A DNA stretch of 64,000 nt, taken from contig JAFTIF010000003.1 in NCBI GenBank assembly GCA_017457045.1, forward strand, positions 248,001-312,000, given 5' to 3'. Origin of the DNA: Bacilli bacterium. GTDB lineage: Bacteria > Bacillota_I > Bacilli_A > RFN20 > UBA1709. Shown here in pieces: positions 44,160 through 53,405 of this stretch; within the stretch, counting starts at the first letter, position 1; each line of letters opens with the position of its first letter. The notes beneath the pieces are model-generated. The model did no database searches and was not told the DNA's origin. It saw only the letters and a list, made by a program, of their open reading frames with translations. The translations under genes were made by a program, and so were the position numbers.

Positions 44160-44993
44160 ATCTTTAATATATCCTTTTTCGATTGCAATGTCTTTAATTT
44201 CTTGCAAGTTTTCTTTAGTAATATATCCCAAATCATATGCTTCTTGTAAAGAAAGGTATGTAATTTCAGATTTCATTTTTCCTTGTTCATCATAAGTGAA
44301 AATTGTTCCATAAAGTTCAATCTTAGCTGAATCATAATAATAAAAACTAATATCAGCAATTGTTTCTTTTTTACCTATTGGTAAGTAAACTTTATCTTTT
44401 TCTCTAAGCAAAGCAACGTATAATCGAAAATCATGATTGTTGCTATAAATTTTGATAAAATCAAATGAATACTTGTATAAAGGTCTTTTGTCTGTTTTCG
44501 TATCAATACCTAAGTATGCACAATAATAGTAACTTATTGTATAATCATTTCCCACTTTACTTCTTATTGAATTGATATATTCAAGTTGATCCTCAACAGA
44601 TCCTTCATATTTAACTGCATCTTCATCGATTATATTATTTTTTATGGCGTAATCCATTTTATAAAGTTTTTTATTCTTATATACATAACAAGGTTCACAT
44701 GACCAATGATATGGCCAATAACCTGTTATGCATTCAAAAGAATAAGGAGCTAAAAAACATAAAAAAACATGAAACCCATCATATTCTCCATAGTAAAATG
44801 CTAATTCAACAGCATCATAAGGAATATTATATTCCTTTATATATTCTGTATATTCTCCTTGCTCATAATACGCTCTTTTTAATTCTTCTTCTAGTTTATA
44901 TGTAATTCCAAATTCATTAAGCTGATTATCTTTACATGACCAAAGAGGGAAAATCAATAAAATAACTAACAACCATTTAATTATTTTTTTCAT
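44154..44993 (-). CDS. Putative lipoprotein of unknown function
   Basis: A 279-residue predicted lipoprotein: basic start MKKIIKWLL, hydrophobic core and lipobox PLWSC (Cys20). The mature part is rich in Tyr, Asp and Lys with a CysxxCys-like WSCEPCYVY, and ends with YLSLQEAYDLGYITKENLQE. I do not recognise a family. AAGGAGGGATTTAT before ATG 44993 is strong. A partial, decayed copy of its middle lies just upstream (45118-45210), so this locus was once duplicated. Expression stands alone between terminators. Confidence 0.72.
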   Translation of the reverse strand: MKKIIKWLLVILLIFPLWSCKDNQLNEFGITYKLEEELKRAYYEQGEYTEYIKEYNIPYDAVELAFYYGEYDGFHVFLCFLAPYSFECITGYWPYHWSCEPCYVYKNKKLYKMDYAIKNNIIDEDAVKYEGSVEDQLEYINSIRSKVGNDYTISYYYCAYLGIDTKTDKRPLYKYSFDFIKIYSNNHDFRLYVALLREKDKVYLPIGKKETIADISFYYYDSAKIELYGTIFTYDEQGKMKSEITYLSLQEAYDLGYITKENLQEIKDIAIEKGYIKDK

Positions 44994-45069
44994 ATAAATC
45001 CCTCCTTAATATATATTGTTGTGACTCTCTACTGTTTTCATCTTATCATGCTATATGTTTTAAAACAAG

Positions 45070-45092
45070 AAAAAAAGACACATAAGTGTCTT
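45070..45092 (-). terminator. Minus-strand terminator beside the decayed lipoprotein copy
   Basis: On the minus strand AAGACAC / GTGTCTT with loop TTAT and a long T run. No intact gene ends here; it probably belonged to the decayed copy. Confidence 0.65.
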
Positions 45093-45117
45093 ATTTTAGT
45101 CAGTTAAACTTTTAAGG

Positions 45118-45210
45118 TTAAGGACATTTATTATTGTTATAAATCTTGATAAAATCAAATGAATACTTGTATAAAGGACTATTGTATCAATATCTAACTA
45201 TTTTATATAC
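45118..45210 (-). pseudogene. Decayed fragment of a second copy of the lipoprotein gene
   Basis: A 32-bp stretch at 45146-45177 is identical to 44452-44483 inside the intact lipoprotein gene (both contain GATAAAATCAAATGAATACT). Similarity goes on with gaps: TATAAAT upstream and GTATCAATA[T/C]CTAA downstream after a short deletion. No open frame remains. The whole 266-bp gap between the lipoprotein gene and parC holds only this, two terminators and AT-rich sequence. Confidence 0.65.
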
Positions 45211-45226
45211 AGTTTTTTTCGTTTTA

Positions 45227-45260
45227 TTATAATAAAACAAGGCAACTAGTGCCTTGTTTT
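45227..45260 (-). terminator. Rho-independent terminator after parC
   Basis: On the minus strand an 11-bp perfect stem AAAACAAGGCA / TGCCTTGTTTT with loop CTAGT, then TTTTATT. It overlaps the parC stop. Confidence 0.85.
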
Positions 45261-47893
45261 TATAGATCGTTAATGTAATTTAAGAATGATAATTGTTCTG
45301 GTTTTTCTTCTTCTTTTGATTTTTGTTTAGAAACTTTTACTTCCTCTACTTTAGGAGATATTTCTTCAGTTTCTAAAGGTAATTCTTTTTGACCAATATC
45401 ATCTTTATCAGTTGATTTATAATGCTTAGTCATTGAGCCAATTGTATTTAAATCATAAGTTTTAACGATTCGAATATCTTCTTTTTCATTAATTAATAAA
45501 CTTGATTTGATAGATTTTCCTAATGGAGTTGTCTTACTTGTATCAATGTCTAAAATTTCTGCAGCTCTAATATTTGATAATACAAAGTGTTTAGAGTCTT
45601 CGTAACTTAGATAACTACTTACAAGATAATGTGCATCTACATTATAGAATTTATATAAATCATTTGGTTTATTAGTTCTAGAACTTAATTCTACAAGATT
45701 ATTAGGATTAACAACTTTTAATCCACCTTTATTAGTTATTGCCACTAATTGACCTTTATTGCCTCTTCTTAAAGCAACTACACTTGCAACATATTCATCG
45801 TTATCTTTAATTGCAATTGATCTTATACCAGCACCTTTTGTACCAATTAGGCTTACTTTATTTTCATGATACATTGCATATTTACCTTTATTAGTAATTA
45901 CAGCAATTTTACTATCACCATCAACGAAGTCGACACCAATTAATGCATCATCCTTCATAAGATTCATTGCTTTTGCAGGTTTTGAATATCTTATTAAGAC
46001 AAAATCACTTAATGATGTTTTCTTAATGTTTCCAAATTTACTTGCTAAAATTAAGTTAACATTTTCTTTGAACTCATCAACTATAAATGCTGAAACTATC
46101 TTTTCATCCCCACCTAGATTTACTAAGTGAGAGATATGTTTACCTTCATCTTTCCATTTATTATCAATTAGTTCAAATACTGGAACATAAATGAAGTTTC
46201 CTTTATCAGTAAATGCAAGAATTGTATCTGTTGTAAATGCATTTGCAGTACCGACAAAAATGTCTCCGCCTTTAATAGCTGGAAGTGAGTCTTCTCCACT
46301 TGACACATATGATTTTAAGCTAGAACGTTTAAAATAAGCATCACGAGTGATTGAAATTCTTACTTCTTCTTTAATAATAGCTTTCTTTTCAACTACGAAT
46401 TCTTGAATTTCATCTTCAATAACAGATTGTCTAGTACTAGGATGAGCTTTATATACTTCTTCTAATTCTTCGCATAGTTTTTTACGTAATTTTTTATCGT
46501 TATGAAGTAAAGCTTCTAAAGAAGCAACTGTTTTTGTTAATGAATTGAATTCATTTTGTAAGTCTTCAATATTTGTACTTGATAGTCTATATAAATGTAA
46601 CATAACGATTGCTTCTGCTTGTGTTTCAGATAGGTTAAATCTTTCAATTAATCTTGTTTTTGATTCTTTTTTATCCTTACACTTCATAATAATATCAACA
46701 ACTTCTTTAATATTATTAACAGCAATCATTAAACCTTCTACGATATGAAGTCTATCTTTAGATACTTTTAAATCAAATGCAGTTCTTCGATCAATAACTT
46801 CAATTTGATGAGCAATATAATAGTCTAAGATTTGCAATAATCCTAATTGAACAGGGCATTTATTACAAATTGCAACCGTATTATATGAGTATCTTACTGC
46901 TAAATCTGTCTTTTTCATCAAATAATTGATGATATTTTGATGATCTGCTTCATTTTTCATATCAATTACAATTGATAAACCAAATCTATCAGATTCATCT
47001 CTTACTTCAATAATACCTTCAACTTCTTTTTCTACTCTTGCTTTATCAATTCTTGCAACAAGACTTGATTTTACAACTTCAAATGGAATTTCACTAATAA
47101 TCATTGAAGTACAACTTTTAGATTTTTCTAATTTATATTTAGAGATGATTTGGAATGAACCTGAACCTGTTTCAAAGGCACTTTTAATGCCTTCTTTACC
47201 ACGGATGATAGCTCCTGTTGGTAAATCTGGTCCTGGAATAAATTCCATAACTTCTTCTAAACTACAGTTAGGATTTTTAATTCTATATAAACATCCTTGA
47301 ATTACTTCACCTAAATTATGAGGTGGGATATTGGTTGCATAACCTGCTGCAATACCTTTAGCACCATTTACTAAAACATTAGGATATCTTGATGGTAAAA
47401 CAGTTGGTTCCTCTGTTGTATCATCAAAGTTTAAAGCAAATGGAACAGTATCTTTGTCAATATCACGAAGTAATTCCATACTTACAGCAGCAAGTCTTGC
47501 TTCAGTATAACGCATAGCAGCTGCTGGGTCATCATCGATAGAACCATTATTACCTTGCATATCTATTAAAGGTAAGTTTTGCTTCCACCATTGAGACATT
47601 CTTACCATCGCATCATAAACTGAAGAATCGCCATGTGGATGGTAGTTAGCAATAACAGCACCAACTGTTTTTGCACTTTTTCTATATGGTTTTGTATGGA
47701 TATTATTATCCATATACATTGCATATAAAATTCTTCTTTGTACTGGTTTTAAACCATCTCTTACATCTGGAAGAGCTCTATCTTGAATAATATATTTAGC
47801 ATATTTACCAAATCTATCTCCCATAATATATTCGAGATTATAGTTATACATACTTCCAGTAGGTTCAATAATTTCTTTAGTCTTTTTAGCCAT
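45260..47893 (-). CDS. parC: DNA topoisomerase IV subunit A
   Basis: Breakage-reunion subunit that unlinks daughter chromosomes. The quinolone-determining region is intact (YHPHGDSSVYDAMVRMSQW), with DGLKPVQRRILYAM upstream and AAAMRYTEARL containing the catalytic Tyr. The C-terminal beta-pinwheel has ParC-type GTKGAGIRSIAI and no GyrA box, which favours ParC over GyrA, as does pairing with parE beside plsY. Length 877 aa, with a charged C-terminal tail. AAGGAGGTTGAATAATT lies before ATG 47893, two bases after the parE stop. Confidence 0.94.
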   Translation of the reverse strand: MAKKTKEIIEPTGSMYNYNLEYIMGDRFGKYAKYIIQDRALPDVRDGLKPVQRRILYAMYMDNNIHTKPYRKSAKTVGAVIANYHPHGDSSVYDAMVRMSQWWKQNLPLIDMQGNNGSIDDDPAAAMRYTEARLAAVSMELLRDIDKDTVPFALNFDDTTEEPTVLPSRYPNVLVNGAKGIAAGYATNIPPHNLGEVIQGCLYRIKNPNCSLEEVMEFIPGPDLPTGAIIRGKEGIKSAFETGSGSFQIISKYKLEKSKSCTSMIISEIPFEVVKSSLVARIDKARVEKEVEGIIEVRDESDRFGLSIVIDMKNEADHQNIINYLMKKTDLAVRYSYNTVAICNKCPVQLGLLQILDYYIAHQIEVIDRRTAFDLKVSKDRLHIVEGLMIAVNNIKEVVDIIMKCKDKKESKTRLIERFNLSETQAEAIVMLHLYRLSSTNIEDLQNEFNSLTKTVASLEALLHNDKKLRKKLCEELEEVYKAHPSTRQSVIEDEIQEFVVEKKAIIKEEVRISITRDAYFKRSSLKSYVSSGEDSLPAIKGGDIFVGTANAFTTDTILAFTDKGNFIYVPVFELIDNKWKDEGKHISHLVNLGGDEKIVSAFIVDEFKENVNLILASKFGNIKKTSLSDFVLIRYSKPAKAMNLMKDDALIGVDFVDGDSKIAVITNKGKYAMYHENKVSLIGTKGAGIRSIAIKDNDEYVASVVALRRGNKGQLVAITNKGGLKVVNPNNLVELSSRTNKPNDLYKFYNVDAHYLVSSYLSYEDSKHFVLSNIRAAEILDIDTSKTTPLGKSIKSSLLINEKEDIRIVKTYDLNTIGSMTKHYKSTDKDDIGQKELPLETEEISPKVEEVKVSKQKSKEEEKPEQLSFLNYINDL

Positions 47894-47895
47894 AA

Positions 47896-49833
47896 TTATT
47901 CAACCTCCTTACTGAAGTTATCTTCTAATGTGAATTTAACGTTTTCTTCAATCCAAGTACGTCTAATTTTTGGATCACTACCCATTAATACTTCAACGCG
48001 TTTATTTGCTAAAACAGCATCTTCTACACTCACTTGAATTAAAGATCTAGTGTTAGGATTCATTGTTGTTTCCCATAATTGACTAGCATTCATTTCACCA
48101 AGCCCTTTATAACGTTGAATTGAATACCCAGCACCTATTTTCTTTTTAGCTGCAGCTAATTCATCATCATCCCAACAATAAATAAACTTTTCACTCTTAC
48201 CTGATCCTTTGAATACTTTGTATAAAGGAGGCATTGCAATATAAACCATACCTGCTTCAACAAGTGGTTTCATAAATCTATAGAAGAATGTTAATAATAA
48301 ACATTGAATGTGAGCACCATCAGTATCAGCATCGGTCATAATGATAACTTTGCCATATTTTGCATCACTTACTTCAAATCCAGCTCCAACACCTGCACCG
48401 ATTGTGTAAACAAGTGTTGAAATTTCTTCATTAGCCATCAAATCTTTATAATCAGCTTTTTCTGAGTTAGTTACTTTACCTCTTAAAGGTAAAATAGCTT
48501 GGAACATTCTATCTCTACCTTGTTTAGCACTACCTCCAGCTGAGTCACCTTCTACTAAGAATAATTCACATTCAGAATATTTCTTCGAATGAGCAGGTGT
48601 TAATTTACCACTTAGAATTACTTTTTCTTTAGCATTTTTCTTGCCACTTCTTAATTCCTCACGATATTTTCTACTTGCTTCTCTATCTTGAGCAGTTTTC
48701 TTTGCTTTATTAATAATAGCAGTAGCAATATCTTTATTTTCCATTAACCAATAAGATAATTTTTCATTTAAAATATTGTCTACAGCATTTTTAGCTTCAG
48801 GAGTACCTAGTTTTGATTTAGTTTGTCCTTCAAATTGTAATAAATGTTCAGGAACCATCAAAGAAACAATTGCAGTTAAACCTTCTTTATAATCGTCACC
48901 TGAAACTTTATCTTTTTCTTTCAATAAACCATTTTCATAAGCATAGTTATTTAAGCATCTAGTTAAAGCTGTTCTAAAACCAGTAACATGTGTACCTCCA
49001 TCAGGAGTTTTAACATTGTTTGTAAAAGATGTTAAGTTTTCATCGTAACCATTTGTAAATTGCATTGCAACAGTTACACCAATTTCGTTATAAACACCTT
49101 CAAAAATCACAGGTTCATTAATAACACTTTTACCTTCATCAATATATTCAATATAACTTACTAATCCTTTTGGATATAAGAAACTATTTACTTTATCTAC
49201 TCTTTCATCAATTAAAACCATTTCAAGTCCTGGAAGTAAGAATGCACTTTCTCTAATTCTTTCTCTAATAATTGAACGGTTAAAATCAGTTGTTGAGAAA
49301 ACTTTTGCACTAGGTTTGAAATGAACAACAGTACCACTTCTAGATGTAGTGCCAGTTTTCTTTAAAGGAGTAATTTTATCTCCTCCATTTAAATAACTTT
49401 GTTGATACATTTTGCCGTCTCTATGAATAGTAATATGGACATAATCACTTAAAGCTGTTACAACACTTGCACCTACACCATGTAAACCACCTGATACTTT
49501 ATATCCACCATTTGCTGAGAATTTACCACCAGCGTGTAAAACTGTGAATACTACTTGAGGTGTAGGAATACCTAGTTTAGGATGCATTCCAGTTGGAATA
49601 CCACGACCAAAATCCTCTACTGTTATAGAGTTATCTTTGTGTATAGTTACAATAATTTTTTTACCAAAACCTGCGATTACTTCATCGATACCATTATCGA
49701 TAATTTCCCAGACCATGTGATGTAAACCTCTACTATCTGTAGAGCCAATATACATACCAGGACGAGTTTTTACAGGTTCTAATCCATCTAGTACTTCAAT
49801 ATTACTTTCAGTATACTTTCTTTCGACTGCCAT
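47896..49833 (-). CDS. parE: DNA topoisomerase IV subunit B
   Basis: ATPase subunit of topoisomerase IV. GHKL motifs: WEIIDNGIDEVIAGF, VEDFGRGIPTGMHP and SGGLHGVGASVV; the TOPRIM domain has LVEGDSAGGSAKQGRDR and IIMTDADTDGAHI. The frame extends 22 codons upstream (49899), but GGAG eight bases from ATG 49833 and the start MAVERKYTESNIEVLDG fix the shorter form (645 aa). Operon with parC. Divergent plsY matches B. subtilis yneS-parE-parC. Confidence 0.95.
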   Translation of the reverse strand: MAVERKYTESNIEVLDGLEPVKTRPGMYIGSTDSRGLHHMVWEIIDNGIDEVIAGFGKKIIVTIHKDNSITVEDFGRGIPTGMHPKLGIPTPQVVFTVLHAGGKFSANGGYKVSGGLHGVGASVVTALSDYVHITIHRDGKMYQQSYLNGGDKITPLKKTGTTSRSGTVVHFKPSAKVFSTTDFNRSIIRERIRESAFLLPGLEMVLIDERVDKVNSFLYPKGLVSYIEYIDEGKSVINEPVIFEGVYNEIGVTVAMQFTNGYDENLTSFTNNVKTPDGGTHVTGFRTALTRCLNNYAYENGLLKEKDKVSGDDYKEGLTAIVSLMVPEHLLQFEGQTKSKLGTPEAKNAVDNILNEKLSYWLMENKDIATAIINKAKKTAQDREASRKYREELRSGKKNAKEKVILSGKLTPAHSKKYSECELFLVEGDSAGGSAKQGRDRMFQAILPLRGKVTNSEKADYKDLMANEEISTLVYTIGAGVGAGFEVSDAKYGKVIIMTDADTDGAHIQCLLLTFFYRFMKPLVEAGMVYIAMPPLYKVFKGSGKSEKFIYCWDDDELAAAKKKIGAGYSIQRYKGLGEMNASQLWETTMNPNTRSLIQVSVEDAVLANKRVEVLMGSDPKIRRTWIEENVKFTLEDNFSKEVE

Positions 49834-49854
49834 TTTATCAACTCCATCTAAAAA

Positions 49855-49883
49855 ATTATACCAAAAATTTACAAAAATATCAA
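49855..49883 (-). promoter_or_regulatory. Sigma-A promoter for parE-parC
   Basis: On the minus strand TTGATA (49883-49878), 17-bp spacer, TATAAT (49860-49855). Confidence 0.82.
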
Positions 49884-49885
49884 AA

Positions 49886-49903
49886 TATATTGTTAACAAT
49901 ATA
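49886..49903. promoter_or_regulatory. Perfect 18-bp palindrome between parE and plsY
   Basis: TATATTGTTAACAATATA, just upstream of the parE -35 and 17 bp before the plsY -35. A possible shared operator. Confidence 0.5.
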
Positions 49904-49919
49904 CAAATAAATAAAAAAA

Positions 49920-49948
49920 TTTACACATGTTTTAAAATAGTGTATAAT
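49920..49948 (+). promoter_or_regulatory. Sigma-A promoter for plsY
   Basis: TTTACA (49920-49925), 17-bp spacer, TATAAT (49943-49948). Confidence 0.75.
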
Positions 49949-49965
49949 ATGCCAAGGTGATAAAC

Positions 49966-50652
49966 ATGATATTATGCTTAATTATAAGTGTGATTTTAGG
50001 ATATTTAATAGGATCTATTTCCACATCCTTAATAGTTGGAAAAGTATTTTTTAAGATAGACATCCGTGAACATGGTTCTAAGAATGCTGGAGGAACTAAC
50101 GCCGGTCGCGTTTTAGGAAAAAAAGCAGGTTTTATAGTAATCTTTTTTGATGCTTTAAAAATTGGAATTTCTATGGGAATATCTTATCTTTTAATGTATT
50201 TATTTGGATTAGAATTAGATGTTTCTCAAACTTCTTTAATTGTGTATGCTACAACATTTGCTACAGCAATAGGCCATTGTTACCCTATCTTTTTTGGGTT
50301 TAAAGGAGGAAAAGCTGTTTCAACTTTACTAGGCTTTGTGGTCTTCACTAATCCTTATTTATTAATTACTATGTTTATAATCTTTGCAATAATTTTATTA
50401 TCTACAAAATATGTTTCATTAAGTTCAATGATTTCATCAATATTATTATTCGCATTTTCATTTATTCCATTTTTCCAAAATGGGATGATAATCATAGATT
50501 ATAATATATATTATTCTCTAACATTATTTTTATTTAGCGCTTTATTAATTTTTAAACACCGAAGTAATATTGTTCGTTTAATTAATAAAAAAGAGTTAAA
50601 GGCTCGTTGGGTTGTTATATTATTTGATAAAAATAAAAACTCTTCAAAATAG
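49966..50652 (+). CDS. plsY: Acyl-phosphate:glycerol-3-phosphate acyltransferase PlsY
   Basis: Membrane enzyme that starts phospholipid synthesis by acylating glycerol-3-phosphate. Motif 1 is GSISTSLIVGK, motif 2 EHGSKNAGGTNAGRVLGKK and motif 3 GHCYPIFFGFKGGKAVST. About six to seven hydrophobic segments. AAGGTGAT precedes ATG 49966; an in-frame GTG at 49957 lies in that site. Length 228 aa. Divergent from parE, convergent with yneF. Confidence 0.95.
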   Translation: MILCLIISVILGYLIGSISTSLIVGKVFFKIDIREHGSKNAGGTNAGRVLGKKAGFIVIFFDALKIGISMGISYLLMYLFGLELDVSQTSLIVYATTFATAIGHCYPIFFGFKGGKAVSTLLGFVVFTNPYLLITMFIIFAIILLSTKYVSLSSMISSILLFAFSFIPFFQNGMIIIDYNIYYSLTLFLFSALLIFKHRSNIVRLINKKELKARWVVILFDKNKNSSK

Positions 50653-50668
50653 AAGAGTTTTTTTCATT
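50636..50668. terminator. Bidirectional terminator between plsY and yneF
   Basis: Stem AAAACTCTTC / GAAGAGTTTT with loop AAAATA and T run; it overlaps the plsY stop. Confidence 0.85.
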
Positions 50669-50669
50669 A

Positions 50670-50906
50670 TTAACGATTTTGATTTACAGAAGCCATTACT
50701 GATTTAATTTGAGCTTCACTTGGTTTTCTACCCATTGATAAGAACATTGCACGAATCATTTTTTCATTGATAGGTGGATTTTTCTTAATTTGTTTAGCAA
50801 AATATGATCTTGCTACAAAGAAACCAATAATACCACCAATAATAATTCCACCAATGCACCATAATGCACTTTGCCATCCAACTGATAATCCTGCTAATAC
50901 TAACAT
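50670..50906 (-). CDS. yneF: YneF family (UPF0154) membrane protein
   Basis: A 78-residue protein with one transmembrane helix (about 12-33, Gly/Ile-rich) and the conserved tail KNPPINEKMIRAMFLSMGRK, then PSEAQIKSVM. Function unknown. An ATG at 50921 contains the ribosome binding site GGAGGAAAA, so ATG 50906 is chosen. It follows the SirA-like gene and tkt, the same order as tkt-yneE-yneF in B. subtilis. Confidence 0.9.
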   Translation of the reverse strand: MLVLAGLSVGWQSALWCIGGIIIGGIIGFFVARSYFAKQIKKNPPINEKMIRAMFLSMGRKPSEAQIKSVMASVNQNR

Positions 50907-50943
50907 AATATTTTCCTCCATTTACTTTTATAACAATATAATT

Positions 50944-51363
50944 TTAACTGATTCGTAAAGGATTTACAAGTCTAAGTGAGGATATTTGTTTGTTATCTTC
51001 ATCAATTATTATAAAACTAGGATAATGTAAACTGATGAACTTTAAAAATTTAGAGTTTTTATTTTTACAAGTTAGTACAATATGATCTTTTTTTATGGAT
51101 AATACTTCATAATCATCACTAATGTTATTATTGATTGTAAAATCACCTATATTATTAACATTAAAACAATTTGAGCTAGAAAACTCTTCGATTATTCTTT
51201 TACTAATCTCTTCTCGACTAATTACATCTATAATGTTATTAATTTGAGTTAATTCGAATTCAGTATTATTTCGAGAAATCAAATCATAAAACACACATAA
51301 GTTTTCTTTTTTTAATATAATATTAAATTCTTTTTTTATCTTATAAAAAATAAATTGCTTCAT
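50944..51363 (-). CDS. sirA: SirA (YneE)-like sporulation inhibitor of replication
   Basis: A 139-residue protein I read as a divergent SirA. B. subtilis SirA (148 aa) is made under Spo0A control and binds DnaA domain I to block new replication rounds. Three lines agree: it lies between tkt and yneF, exactly as sirA does; the ends fit by eye (FYKIKKEFN near the start, FIIIDEDN and LRLVNPLRIS at the end, against YLIKEEF, FLAMDF and WLNPVK from memory); and a TGTCGAA Spo0A box lies 48 bp upstream. Overall identity is low, so the call rests mainly on context. AAAGGAGAAAACT precedes ATG 51363. Confidence 0.6.
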   Translation of the reverse strand: MKQFIFYKIKKEFNIILKKENLCVFYDLISRNNTEFELTQINNIIDVISREEISKRIIEEFSSSNCFNVNNIGDFTINNNISDDYEVLSIKKDHIVLTCKNKNSKFLKFISLHYPSFIIIDEDNKQISSLRLVNPLRIS

Positions 51364-51410
51364 AGTTTTCTCCTTTCGAAGATATTATGAAGCAATATTT
51401 ATATAAAGTT

Positions 51411-51417
51411 TGTCGAA
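51411..51417. promoter_or_regulatory. Candidate Spo0A box before the SirA-like gene
   Basis: TGTCGAA (plus strand, within TTTGTCGAATT) between the tkt stop and the SirA-like gene. It is one of three exact copies I noticed in the window; a second precedes spo0A and the third lies in the hisS T-box. Confidence 0.65.
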
Positions 51418-53361
51418 TTAAGATATCTTATCCGCTAGAGTTTCAGCATTAAATCCAATATAATCTAAAATTTCATTGAATTTTCCACTATAACCGAATG
51501 TGTCGATTCCAAATGCTTTATGAGCATATTTATACCATAAATCTGTACTACCTAATTCTAACGAATAAATGTTATCTCTTGATGTACCTAAAATAGCATC
51601 TTGTTCTTCTTTTGTTAATTTATCAAATAGATTTGTAGAAGGCATTGATACAACACGTACATCTAGACCTCTATCTTCTAAGATATGTGCGATATTGATA
51701 GCTAATGATACTTCACTACCAGTAGCAATTAATGTGCGATCAACATGTTCTTTTTCAAATTTAACAATATATGCACCTTTTTTGAAACTTTCATAGTCAA
51801 TAAATGTATCAGTAGTCATTGCTTGTCTAGATAAAACAATGTTAACTGGTCCATTTTTGTTTTCTAACGCATATTTCCATGCGTGAGCTGTTTCGATAGC
51901 TCCAGCAGGTCTAAATGTTGTTGTATTTGGAATAGTTCTAAAACATGTTAATTGCTCTATTGGTTGATGTGTTGGACCATCTTCTCCAACCGCTAATGAG
52001 TCATGAGTACAAATGTTAATTGATGGTACATTCATAATAGCAGCCATTCTAACACTTGGTTTTAGATAATCACTAAATACAAAGAATATTCCTATATATG
52101 GTCTAACTCCACCATGTAATAACATACCTGTTTGAGCACAACTCATGGCAAATTCTCTAATACCATAATTAACATTTTTGCCTAAATAGTTATATTTATC
52201 AAAAGTTGTTTCTTCTTTAATTTTTGTTTGAACACTACTTGCAACATCAGCAGCACCGCCTAACAATGTAGGAATTTGATTAGCAATATAATTAATAACT
52301 TTACCACTTGAAACACGTGTTGCTTCTTTGATTCCTACTTCAAATTCAGGGAATTCTACATCTGAATAATCACCTTTTACTGCTTTAGTAAATTGTTCCC
52401 ATTCAGTTGGATATCTAAATTCATAAATTTTTGCATTTTTTCTCCAGTTTCTGAATGCTTTATTTCCTCTTTTTACAAAAGTATTTTCAAAATGGTCATA
52501 TACTTCTTGAGGAACTTCAAATTTATCATAATTCCAACCTAATTTTTCTTTTAATTGAATTGCATCTTCTTCACCAGTAGGAGCGCCATGTACTTTATTA
52601 GTGTTTTCATACATACTTCCTTTACCAATTGTAGTTTTTGCAATAATAAGTGTTGGTTTAAGGCTCTTTTTAGCCTTTGTAATCATCTTTTTAAGTAAAT
52701 CAACAGAGTTACCATCTGTAGTCATAACATTCCAACCACAAGCTTCAAAACGCTTTTTAGTATCATCATAGCTTGATAATGATAAAGAACCGTCTAATGT
52801 AACATCATTATTATCATAAATTACGATTAATTTATTTAAACCAAGTCTTCCTGCTAAAGAGATTGCTTCTTGAGTAACTCCTTCTTGCATATCTCCATCG
52901 CCAGCTAAAACATATGTATAGTGGTCAATCAACTTAATATCTTCTTTATTAAATTTAGCAGCTAAGAAAGCTTCTGCCATAGCAAAGCCTACACCGTGTG
53001 CAATTCCTTGTCCTAAAGGACCACTGCTACAATCTACTCCATCTGTATGGAATACTTCTGGGTGACCTGGAGTTAAAGATCCAACTTGACGGAAGTTTTT
53101 AATATCATCAATTGAAATTTTATATCCAGATAAATGTAATGTAGAATATAAAAGCATTGAAGCATGTCCACTTGCTAAAACAAATCTATCTCTATTAATC
53201 CAGTTCTTATCTTTTAAAGAAGCATTCATAACTTGAGTATAAAGTGTATAAGCAATTGGTGCTGCACCTAAAACCATACCTGGATGACCAGATTTTGCTT
53301 TGTTAATCGCATCCATACCTAAAGTTTTAATTGTATTGATACTTAAATCTTGAATATTCAT
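51418..53361 (-). CDS. tkt: Transketolase
   Basis: TPP enzyme of the non-oxidative pentose phosphate pathway. N-terminal TPP-binding motifs: AKSGHPGMVLGAAP, SGPLGQGIAHGVGFAMAEA and GDGDMQEGVTQEA; the middle domain has HDSLAVGEDGPTHQPIEQL. Length 647 aa is normal. An in-frame TTG at 53379 lies before AAAGGGTGG; ATG 53361 is chosen. No promoter is visible between the 6S-like RNA terminator and this start (22 bp), so tkt may depend on read-through from that RNA's promoter. Confidence 0.96.
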   Translation of the reverse strand: MNIQDLSINTIKTLGMDAINKAKSGHPGMVLGAAPIAYTLYTQVMNASLKDKNWINRDRFVLASGHASMLLYSTLHLSGYKISIDDIKNFRQVGSLTPGHPEVFHTDGVDCSSGPLGQGIAHGVGFAMAEAFLAAKFNKEDIKLIDHYTYVLAGDGDMQEGVTQEAISLAGRLGLNKLIVIYDNNDVTLDGSLSLSSYDDTKKRFEACGWNVMTTDGNSVDLLKKMITKAKKSLKPTLIIAKTTIGKGSMYENTNKVHGAPTGEEDAIQLKEKLGWNYDKFEVPQEVYDHFENTFVKRGNKAFRNWRKNAKIYEFRYPTEWEQFTKAVKGDYSDVEFPEFEVGIKEATRVSSGKVINYIANQIPTLLGGAADVASSVQTKIKEETTFDKYNYLGKNVNYGIREFAMSCAQTGMLLHGGVRPYIGIFFVFSDYLKPSVRMAAIMNVPSINICTHDSLAVGEDGPTHQPIEQLTCFRTIPNTTTFRPAGAIETAHAWKYALENKNGPVNIVLSRQAMTTDTFIDYESFKKGAYIVKFEKEHVDRTLIATGSEVSLAINIAHILEDRGLDVRVVSMPSTNLFDKLTKEEQDAILGTSRDNIYSLELGSTDLWYKYAHKAFGIDTFGYSGKFNEILDYIGFNAETLADKIS

Positions 53362-53382
53362 TTTGAACCACCCTTTCAAATA

Positions 53383-53405
53383 TTAAAAAGGCTAAATAAG
53401 CCTTT
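53383..53405 (-). terminator. Terminator of the 6S-like RNA
   Basis: On the minus strand AAAGGCT / AGCCTTT with loop TATTT, then TT. It lies 22 bp before the tkt ATG. Confidence 0.8.

Noticed and set aside
45260..49833. GyrB-GyrA instead of ParE-ParC
   Set aside because: No GyrA box in the C-terminal domain, and the gene order next to plsY is that of parE-parC.
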